Shown here piece after piece: positions 1 through 5,100 of a DNA stretch of 11,113 bases. A program made the position numbers and the translations under genes. A model generated the notes under the pieces. It did not search any database. It was not told the DNA's origin and was given only the letters and a program-made list of their open reading frames with translations. The stretch's first letter is position 1; every line of letters starts with the position of its first letter. Origin of the DNA: JAZDJT01 sp043803845 (GTDB taxonomy: Bacteria; Patescibacteriota; Minisyncoccia; Minisyncoccales; GCA-002788555); contig JAZDJT010000012.1 in the NCBI GenBank assembly GCA_043803845.1, positions 1-11,113 on the forward strand. Reading direction: 5' to 3'.

Positions 1-716
1 AAATCCATTTCCTGAAAATTCTTCGGTCCGCAGACGTGGATAATCTCGTACATGTTAATGTAACTGTACATCGCGTCAACGAAAACGGAATTGATTTCTT
101 TCGCTCCCTGGCTGCCGCCGATAATCAGTATAACTTTCCGAGAACCGGTCAGTTCAAAAATCTCCATTGCTTTTTCCGCGGAACCGGAGAGGATTTTCTG
201 CCTGATGGGATTGCCCGTCAAAATCGTTTTCTTTGCGGGGAAAAACGGTCTTGTCTCCTCGAAAGAGATGGTAACAACTTTTGAGTAAGGCGAGGAAAAC
301 TGATTAGTGGCACTTGGCACGCTGTCTGATTCGTGAATCACCACGGGGATCCTGTAAAGCCAACCAATCAAAACTATCGGCAGAGAACCGGGACCGCCCT
401 TGGAAAAAATGATGTCTGGCATAAATGACCAGACGTAGAAGGCCGCCTGCAATAAAGATATCGGCAATTTAAAAAGGTCGGTAAGGTTATTAAAGGAAAA
501 ATAACGCCGCCACTTGGAGGGAACTATTTTTTTTAGCTTGATATTCTCTTTGGCGAGAACCTCTATCCCTTTCATCTCTCCTCCGGCAAACTCAAATTCA
601 GTGGGATAAGAATAGTATTCTTTTCTTAGGGAATAGATAGCTTCAATTTCTCTTTTCACCGCTATGACTGGGAAAATGTGACCTCCGGTGCCTCCGCCGG
701 TAAATAGAATTCTCAT
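1..716 (-). CDS. murG: MurG, UDP-GlcNAc transferase making lipid II (3' end cut by window edge)
   Basis: Encodes the first 238 residues of MurG, the membrane-associated GT28 glycosyltransferase that moves GlcNAc from UDP-GlcNAc onto lipid I to form lipid II. The protein opens with MRILFTGGGTGGHIFP, the glycine-rich acceptor/diphosphate loop with its conserved His (H13). HESDSVPSATNQ (about 128-139) matches the family segment usually read as HEQNAVPGLTN. The linker TGNPIR (about 167-172) and the loop GGSQGAKEIN (about 200-209) open the C-terminal UDP-GlcNAc-binding domain, most of which lies beyond the window. The reading frame is open to base 1. The ATG at 716 is the only sensible start, since the motif follows at once. 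No Shine-Dalgarno site is visible; the 40-nt gap to ftsW holds a heptamer repeat instead. It is last in the visible murD-PLP-ftsW-murG run and is probably co-transcribed. Confidence 0.95.
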   Translation of the reverse strand, partial: MRILFTGGGTGGHIFPVIAVKREIEAIYSLRKEYYSYPTEFEFAGGEMKGIEVLAKENIKLKKIVPSKWRRYFSFNNLTDLFKLPISLLQAAFYVWSFMPDIIFSKGGPGSLPIVLIGWLYRIPVVIHESDSVPSATNQFSSPYSKVVTISFEETRPFFPAKKTILTGNPIRQKILSGSAEKAMEIFELTGSRKVILIIGGSQGAKEINSVFVDAMYSYINMYEIIHVCGPKNFQEMD

Positions 717-723
717 ATTAAGA

Positions 724-751
724 TGTAGGGTTTAGCGTGTAGCGCTTAGGG
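724..751. repeat. Four degenerate heptamers in the ftsW-murG gap
   Basis: Read on the plus strand, this 28-bp stretch divides into four 7-mers in register: TGTAGGG, TTTAGCG, TGTAGCG and CTTAGGG, with consensus YKTAGSG. It fills most of the gap between the ftsW stop and the murG ATG, where a ribosome-binding site would be expected. No function is evident. A related string with GTAG followed by CTTAGGGC recurs at 5063-5075 in the gap downstream of hisS. Confidence 0.6.
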
Positions 752-756
752 CTACT

Positions 757-1878
757 TTAAATTGTTCTTCTCGATATATTGATTAAAATTCCTGTCCCGA
801 TGAGAGCGAAAATCAGGGCCGAGCCGCCGTAGCTGATGAAAGGTAGGGGTATGCCCGTGAAGGGAATCAAGTTGCAGACTCCCATAATGTGGATAAAAGA
901 CTGAACGCCTATCCATGACAGAATGCCTATCGCCAGCAAGCGAGAGAAATCGTCCGGAGCTCTTTTAGATATTATAAGACCGCGCCAAAAAATTATCAAG
1001 AATAAAAAAATTATAAAAATCGAGCCTATGAAGCCTGTTTCCTCGGCCCAGACTGCAAAAATGGTGTCATTCATCGGCTGAGGCAAGTAGTTGTATTTCT
1101 GTATGCCGTTGCCAAAGCCCCTGCCGAAAATTCCTCCCGAGCCCAGAGCTATCAAAGATTGATTAACCTGATAACTTGCACCCAGAGTGTCTTCGCTCGG
1201 ATTTAAAAAAGTCATAAACCTCTCGGCCTGATGAGGACGAATTAAAAATCCCAGCCCCAGAACCATTAGACCAATCAAAATCAGAAGGAAAACGTGCAGA
1301 AGGTTTCCGCCGGCGCAAAAGAACATCAAAAAGGCGATTAGAATTATGATGCCCAGGGTTCCCATGTCCGGCTGAAAAAGGAGCAGCAGAGCGAAGGGTA
1401 TTAATATCACCACAAAGGGCTGAAGACTATTTTTAAAACTTTTTATCTTGTCCTGGGTTATTTTCTTCTCAAAGAACGCAGCCAGATAAACGACCAGCGC
1501 CAGCTTGGCGAACTCCGAAGGCTGGAAAGTAAAATCGCCGACTGCCAGCCAGCTGGCGGCTCCGCCGGCTTCAAATTTAAGGCCCGGTATAAAAACTAAA
1601 ACCAAGGAAATGAGGGACAATATGAAAAACAAAGCGGCGCTGCCCTTGATGAATTTGAGGGAAATCCTGGAAAAAATAAAAGCGAGCAAAATACCGGGTA
1701 GCAAGCCGTACAAAATCTGATGCGAAAGGTAATAGGTGGAACTCTTGGTCTTTTCCAGTGAAACCCAAGAAGAAGAAGTAAAAAGCATCATCAAACCCAA
1801 AAAAACCAAGGAAACCAGAGCCCAAGTCAGAACGTAATCGGGTTGATGCGAAAAACTTTTTTCCATAGCTAAATCCAC
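757..1878 (-). CDS. ftsW: FtsW, SEDS-family septal peptidoglycan polymerase
   Basis: A 373-residue, ten-helix-type membrane protein of the SEDS family (FtsW/RodA/SpoVE), which polymerises lipid II into glycan strands together with a class B PBP. FtsW is preferred over RodA because of its place between murD and murG. Hallmarks are WLAVGDFTFQPSEFAKLA (about 110-127), FQPDMGTLG (about 168-176) and YLPQPMNDTIFAVWAEE (about 264-280), which contains the conserved catalytic Asp (D271). The C-terminal PFTGIPLPFISYGGS (about 339-353) is also present. The coordinate uses a GTG at 1878, which overlaps the upstream PLP gene by 10 nt. An in-frame ATG at 1866 gives 369 residues (MEKSF...) and would sit 2 nt after that gene's stop; it is an equally good start. 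Neither start has a strong ribosome-binding site, so translational coupling is likely. Confidence 0.95.
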   Translation of the reverse strand: MDLAMEKSFSHQPDYVLTWALVSLVFLGLMMLFTSSSWVSLEKTKSSTYYLSHQILYGLLPGILLAFIFSRISLKFIKGSAALFFILSLISLVLVFIPGLKFEAGGAASWLAVGDFTFQPSEFAKLALVVYLAAFFEKKITQDKIKSFKNSLQPFVVILIPFALLLLFQPDMGTLGIIILIAFLMFFCAGGNLLHVFLLILIGLMVLGLGFLIRPHQAERFMTFLNPSEDTLGASYQVNQSLIALGSGGIFGRGFGNGIQKYNYLPQPMNDTIFAVWAEETGFIGSIFIIFLFLIIFWRGLIISKRAPDDFSRLLAIGILSWIGVQSFIHIMGVCNLIPFTGIPLPFISYGGSALIFALIGTGILINISRRTI

Positions 1879-2792
1879 TTTCTACCACTTAAAATTATAA
1901 TCGGTTTTTCTATTTTTTTCACCTTCTGGACTTTTAAAAATCCGGCCAAGGCTGCTGCTCCCTCAACCGAGGTCTGAACACTCAAAAGAGACAAAAGTTT
2001 TTGGGACTTGCCGAGGTCATTTAAATTAATATTGATAATTTCTCCGTTACTCTCCTGGACCAAACTTTCGACTTCGACTCCCCTCTTGATACTGACATTC
2101 TTGACTGGATACAAAGGAATGGCCGTTTTGATAACTCCATTTTGAAGCAAAAAGCGGAAACCCTCGCCTATCCCGATAATCGAAGAGCCGCTGGAAGAAA
2201 AACAAAACACGCCTCCCACTTTTCCTGCTGCTTGGGATAATAATTTTTTTTCCGCCAACTCAAAGCCGATGGACTTAAATCCCTCAGAAGACCATGGATC
2301 GGAGGAAGCGGTCAGGTTGTAGATGCCATTCGCCTTTGCGAATGCGCGGCATTTCTCGGTCGGTTTTTCCTCAAAAAAAATTCCGCTTGGTTTCTGATTC
2401 GAGATTTCTTTTAAAACTTTTTCTCTCTTAGTTTTGTCTTTCGGATTTTTGTGAAAAAAACAAAATAATTCCAGGTTGGTTTTACGACAGAGAACTGCGG
2501 CGGCCAAGGCAGCATTACCAGTAGAAGAGATGCAGAATTTTTTTTCTCCATTTTGCCAGGCCCGGGAAATTTGATAGGAAAGCCCTCTAATTTTAAAGGA
2601 ACCGAGCGCGTTTCGGTCTTCTCTTTTAAAATATAAGGGCGGCAAATGATCCGGTAACGATTGGTGAGATTCTTCTGTTGTCCATCCCTCTCCGCCGGAG
2701 AGGCGAAACTCTGGCCGAACAAATTCTTTATAAAAATTGGCGTATCTCCAAACATTAAAAACCTCCTTACTTATAAGATTGAAAAAATCCAT
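1869..2792 (-). CDS. PLP-dependent fold-type II enzyme, threonine-synthase-like
   Basis: A 307-residue enzyme of the tryptophan-synthase-beta superfamily (fold type II PLP). VWRYANFYKEF...GGEG (about 14-36) resembles the N-terminus of threonine synthases. KREDRNALGSFKIRG (56-70) carries the Schiff-base lysine K67. SSTGNAAL (89-96) is the substrate/Asn loop, DPWSSEGFKSIGFELA (165-180) resembles the threonine-synthase EG-KT segment, and SSSGSSIIGIGEGF (199-212) takes the place of the usual glycine-rich PLP-phosphate loop. TSVEGAAALAGF (274-285) lies near the C-terminus. It is shorter than typical ThrC (350 or more residues), so the substrate is uncertain; threonine synthase, a dehydratase or another amino-acid lyase are all possible. 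It sits between murD and ftsW. The start is open to question: ATG 2792 fits a near-leaderless transcript, but a strong Shine-Dalgarno site inside the gene points to an out-of-frame ATG at 2755 (see findings). It ends in TAG. Confidence 0.82.
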   Translation of the reverse strand: MDFFNLISKEVFNVWRYANFYKEFVRPEFRLSGGEGWTTEESHQSLPDHLPPLYFKREDRNALGSFKIRGLSYQISRAWQNGEKKFCISSTGNAALAAAVLCRKTNLELFCFFHKNPKDKTKREKVLKEISNQKPSGIFFEEKPTEKCRAFAKANGIYNLTASSDPWSSEGFKSIGFELAEKKLLSQAAGKVGGVFCFSSSGSSIIGIGEGFRFLLQNGVIKTAIPLYPVKNVSIKRGVEVESLVQESNGEIININLNDLGKSQKLLSLLSVQTSVEGAAALAGFLKVQKVKKIEKPIIILSGRKWI

Positions 2793-2800
2793 ACAACGAT

Positions 2801-2829
2801 ATTATAGCGAAAATCGGAGATACTCTAAA
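2801..2829 (-). promoter_or_regulatory. Sigma-70-type promoter for the PLP enzyme gene
   Basis: On the minus strand TTTAGA (2829-2824, four of six consensus bases) is followed by exactly 17 nt and a perfect TATAAT (2806-2801). The expected start of transcription falls at about 2793-2795, only 1-3 nt before ATG 2792, so the mRNA would be essentially leaderless. The -35 box lies inside the perfect palindrome at 2821-2834. Confidence 0.6.
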
Positions 2830-2834
2830 GAGTA
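2821..2834. promoter_or_regulatory. Palindrome over the -35 box, possible operator
   Basis: TACTCTAAAGAGTA is a perfect inverted repeat (six-base arms, AA centre). It covers the -35 hexamer of the promoter at 2801-2829 and starts 5 bp beyond the stop codon of the small ORF at 2839-2982. Its position suits a repressor site, but no regulator is encoded in the window and the role is inferred. Confidence 0.35.
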
Positions 2835-2838
2835 AATT

Positions 2839-2982
2839 TTAATCGAGCATGAAGAAACCCATCAAGTGGGAAACACGGAACGCGAAACCAATAAATATGA
2901 ATGCTCTTACAAAAAACGATAAGAATGAGAGATGATATAACAAAAAAAATAGGCCTACAAAAATTGCAAGAAGTGCAATCAT
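2839..2982 (-). CDS. Candidate 47-residue hydrophobic membrane peptide
   Basis: An ORF of 47 codons plus TAA that I do not recognise. It begins MIALLAIFVGLFFLLYHLSF, a convincing transmembrane segment, and continues with a second hydrophobic stretch (about 27-35) and an MGFFMLD end; arginines flank the second stretch. AAGGGAG (3000-2994) lies 11 nt before the ATG, a usable though slightly distant Shine-Dalgarno site. A near-consensus promoter at 3101-3129 would give a leader of about 110 nt. It occupies a 365-nt gap that otherwise has no gene, between murD and the PLP gene, in the same direction. The caution is that T-rich DNA readily yields Phe/Leu/Ile-rich frames, and I have no homologue to support it. 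Confidence 0.4.
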   Translation of the reverse strand: MIALLAIFVGLFFLLYHLSFLSFFVRAFIFIGFAFRVSHLMGFFMLD

Positions 2983-3040
2983 GCCAGGCAAATCTCCCTT
3001 ACGTAGTCACATGAAATTTGATTATTAATTCTTTTCAAGC

Positions 3041-3076
3041 AAGCTGCTCTAGCTTACTTTAAAAAGTAAGTAAGCT
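3041..3076 (-). other. Leader hairpins that exclude each other
   Basis: Arms 3051-3059 (AGCTTACTT) and 3068-3076 (AAGTAAGCT) form a 9-bp stem with an 8-nt loop. Arms 3041-3045 (AAGCT) and 3051-3055 (AGCTT) form a second 5-bp stem that shares bases 3051-3055 with the first. Both lie in the predicted 5' leader downstream of the promoter at 3101-3129 and before the small ORF. Read on the plus strand, the larger stem is followed by six T (3078-3083) and would look like an intrinsic terminator, but I see no plus-strand gene for it to serve. Confidence 0.45.
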
Positions 3077-3100
3077 GTTTTTTAATGCTTACAGAAGAAA

Positions 3101-3129
3101 AATATAACGTTTTTAAAGATTGATGTCAA
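3101..3129 (-). promoter_or_regulatory. Near-consensus sigma-70-type promoter after murD
   Basis: On the minus strand a perfect TTGACA (3129-3124), a 17-nt spacer and TATATT (3106-3101, five of six) give the best promoter in the window. Transcription should begin near 3094 and run leftward through the small ORF, the PLP gene, ftsW and murG. The -35 box is embedded in a perfect inverted repeat, GATTGACATCAATC (3131-3118). Confidence 0.7.
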
Positions 3130-3157
3130 TCCTTAACAGGTAACAGTAAACAGAAAA

Positions 3158-4612
3158 TTATTTCTGCTCAATCATTTTTAAAAAAACTTTCCGGGAACCG
3201 TACTTACTTTTAAAGAAGGCTCCGCCGGGAGATAGAAGAACGGTGTCTCCCCTTTTTGTTTTTGATTTCAAAAAAGCGGCCGCTTCCTTCAAGCTTTCAA
3301 CCGTCTTGACGATCAACGATGATTTTCCACGATTTATTTTTAATTTTATTTTTCTGGAAACGCTGTCAGGAAACAAAACCAAGAAATCAACTCCTCTTTT
3401 GATGGCATCAATCAAACCCCGATAATCCATCTTCTTGTCTTCCCCGCCGGTTAAGAGGAATATTCTCTTACCCGTATATTTCTTAGATGTTAGGTTCTCA
3501 ACGGCTAATTTGGCGGCTTCAGGAGTGGCCGACGCCAGATTGCTATAGTATTCAACGCCCTTGAATTTTCCCAAGCACTCAAAACAGTCGCTCGGCCAGA
3601 CAAAAGTTTTAATCGCCTTTTTTATATTTGATAGACTTATTTTAGATAAAAATCCCACCGCGGCTGCCGCCAAGACGTCCTGAAGATGATGCTGGGCTTG
3701 CAGAGAAAGCTCTTTTATCCCGACAATATTAATCTCTCTTCCTTTGATTTTTATCTTTAGAAAGCCGTCTTTTCTATCAAGAAAAGCTCCCCTTTCTTGC
3801 GGCACAGTCGAGGAAAAGAAAAATACCTGACTTTTTGCAACTCTGGAAAATTTTTTGACGAGTTTGTCATCAAAGTTTAAGACGGCAAAATCCTTTTTGC
3901 CCTGGGAAAGTAAAATTCTCTTTTTGAGGCCTTGATATTCTTTGAAATTCCTCACTTCGTCAAGATGGTTTCTGCTGATATTCAAAATAACGGAGATATA
4001 AGGTCCCTTTTGGTTTTTGAGAAACCGCAACTGCCGATGGCTAATTTCCAGGAGTAGAAAATTATCGGGAGAAACTTTTGTTAAGAAAGGAAGCGACTGA
4101 ACGGCTTTTTTGTCGTTGCCGCCATAGTAAATATCCTTGTTGGAGACGGTGAATAGATGGCGGATTAGACGGCTGGTTGTCGTCTTGCCCTGGGATCCGG
4201 TAACACCGATAATTTTAAAGCCAAATGAGAAGTAAAGATTGATTATGTTAAGGACCGGTATTTTTCTTTGTAGTTTCAAGAGGGGCTTGTTTTCTTTGTA
4301 AAGAAACCAGGACTGCGGAGCGAAAACTAAATCAGCCCTTTCTATCTCCTTAAGATAATCGTCTTTAAGGTAAAAAGCTGTCTTCTTAAAGGAGGAAATT
4401 TTCCTAAAGTATTTTTCCGCGACCGACCTCGAAAAGCCGGGATGGTTCTTAATGAAATTGTCCTTTAGTTCTTCTCTTGAAGAAAGGTCATGCGCGCTAA
4501 TTTTGGAAAATCCGTTCATTAAAAAAAAATCGAGCATCGCAGCGCCCTCTAATCCCGAAATCCCCAAGATGTGAATATTTTTTTTCTTAAGATTTTTGAA
4601 GTTTAACTCCAT
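3158..4612 (-). CDS. murD: MurD-type Mur ligase, divergent C-terminal domain
   Basis: A 484-residue ATP-dependent Mur ligase, best assigned as UDP-MurNAc-L-Ala:D-Glu ligase because of its place before ftsW and murG. Residues 13-42 form a Rossmann-like start (HILGISGLEGAA). GVTGSQGKTTT (136-146) is the P-loop, with Gln where Asn is usual. LLEIS (E189), NHLD (H216) and the lysine around 230 match the Mg-binding Glu and His and the carbamylated Lys. VLNFDD (245-250) and HHLQDVLAAAA (308-318) are also family features. In the C-terminal domain TGGEDKKMDY (388-397) keeps the Lys equivalent to E. coli K348. The usual HR and DSKATN signatures are replaced (PSDCFE, SNLASAT), and the Ser of SPACAS is Phe466. 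The cytoplasmic role is probable; the added amino acid is uncertain. The ATG at 4612 lies 1 nt after the HIT gene stop, so the two are coupled. Confidence 0.85.
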   Translation of the reverse strand: MELNFKNLKKKNIHILGISGLEGAAMLDFFLMNGFSKISAHDLSSREELKDNFIKNHPGFSRSVAEKYFRKISSFKKTAFYLKDDYLKEIERADLVFAPQSWFLYKENKPLLKLQRKIPVLNIINLYFSFGFKIIGVTGSQGKTTTSRLIRHLFTVSNKDIYYGGNDKKAVQSLPFLTKVSPDNFLLLEISHRQLRFLKNQKGPYISVILNISRNHLDEVRNFKEYQGLKKRILLSQGKKDFAVLNFDDKLVKKFSRVAKSQVFFFSSTVPQERGAFLDRKDGFLKIKIKGREINIVGIKELSLQAQHHLQDVLAAAAVGFLSKISLSNIKKAIKTFVWPSDCFECLGKFKGVEYYSNLASATPEAAKLAVENLTSKKYTGKRIFLLTGGEDKKMDYRGLIDAIKRGVDFLVLFPDSVSRKIKLKINRGKSSLIVKTVESLKEAAAFLKSKTKRGDTVLLSPGGAFFKSKYGSRKVFLKMIEQK

Positions 4613-4613
4613 T

Positions 4614-4979
4614 TTAAGTTTTATCCTGAGGCATTTCTCCTTCTTCCCACCCCCCTATCAGGTGAAGGTGAATGTGTTTAATCTGGCCTATTTCCCCGAT
4701 GTTAAAAATCATCTTGCAGGCTGAAAAAATATTCTTTTTAATGGCGAACTTCTTTGCGACGGATATGAGCTTACCAAGCATCATCAAGTCTTTGTCGGAA
4801 AAATCTTCTTTCCATTCGATGTGATATCTCGGAATGAAAAGTAGATGCACCGGCGCAGCCGGATTAATCGTCTTAAATCCCAATATATCCTCATCCTCGA
4901 AAAATATTTCGGCGGGTATCTCTTTTTTGGCAATCTTGCAGAAAACGCAATCCATAAAAATCTGTGGACTTACATCCAT
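4614..4979 (-). CDS. HIT-family (HINT-like) nucleotide-binding protein
   Basis: A histidine-triad protein of 121 residues, or 113 from the second Met (ATG at 4955, MDCVFCKIAKKEIP), which is the usual N-terminus of the family and probably the true start. CVFC (11-14) with H53 fits the zinc site of HINT proteins. NPAAPVHLLFIPRYHI (39-54) is the conserved core strand. HIHLHLIGGW (102-111) is the HIT motif with three histidines, H104 being the expected nucleophile. Such proteins hydrolyse nucleoside phosphoramidates or AMP-linked substrates; the actual substrate here is unknown. The usual sequence C-terminal of the motif is short and ends in a charged tail. Neither ATG has a good Shine-Dalgarno site. 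A small inverted repeat (GGTAC/GTACC, 4980-4993) lies directly before the ATG at 4979. It is followed 1 nt later by murD. Confidence 0.92.
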   Translation of the reverse strand: MDVSPQIFMDCVFCKIAKKEIPAEIFFEDEDILGFKTINPAAPVHLLFIPRYHIEWKEDFSDKDLMMLGKLISVAKKFAIKKNIFSACKMIFNIGEIGQIKHIHLHLIGGWEEGEMPQDKT

Positions 4980-4996
4980 GGTACTTACGTACCTTT

Positions 4997-5082
4997 AAAA
5001 TTTTGATTAGCAAAATTTTGTGATTTATGTATTTTCCTCCGCCACGCTCCGGGCTTGCGCCCGTAGTCTTAGGGCAAGGAAA
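4997..5082. repeat. Inverted-repeat-rich gap between hisS and the HIT gene
   Basis: The 121-nt gap holds three foldable parts and no gene. AAAATTTTG (4997-5005) and CAAAATTTT (5011-5019) form a perfect 9-bp A/T stem. CGGGC (5050-5054) and GCCCG (5059-5063) form a G/C stem with a TTGC loop. TTTCCT (5033-5038) and AGGAAA (5077-5082) could enclose the latter. No T-run follows either stem on the minus strand, so these do not look like an ordinary hisS terminator. The CTTAGGG at 5068-5074 resembles the heptamers in the ftsW-murG gap. Confidence 0.5.
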
Positions 5083-5100
5083 TATAAAATAGCGAATTTG

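Noticed and set aside
2411..2755. Minus-strand 114-codon frame starting at the strong Shine-Dalgarno site
   Set aside because: It lies out of frame inside the PLP enzyme gene, whose frame carries all the family motifs; the product resembles nothing. The start signal itself is kept as a finding.
2849..2935. Plus-strand 28-codon frame MKKPIKWETRNAKPINMN...
   Set aside because: No ribosome-binding site precedes it, and its Lys/Arg/Asn-rich make-up is what the antisense of a hydrophobic frame gives. The minus-strand frame has a better promoter and Shine-Dalgarno site.
3051..3083. Intrinsic terminator for a plus-strand transcript
   Set aside because: The stem and T-run are real, but no plus-strand gene precedes it, so it is listed only as a leader hairpin.
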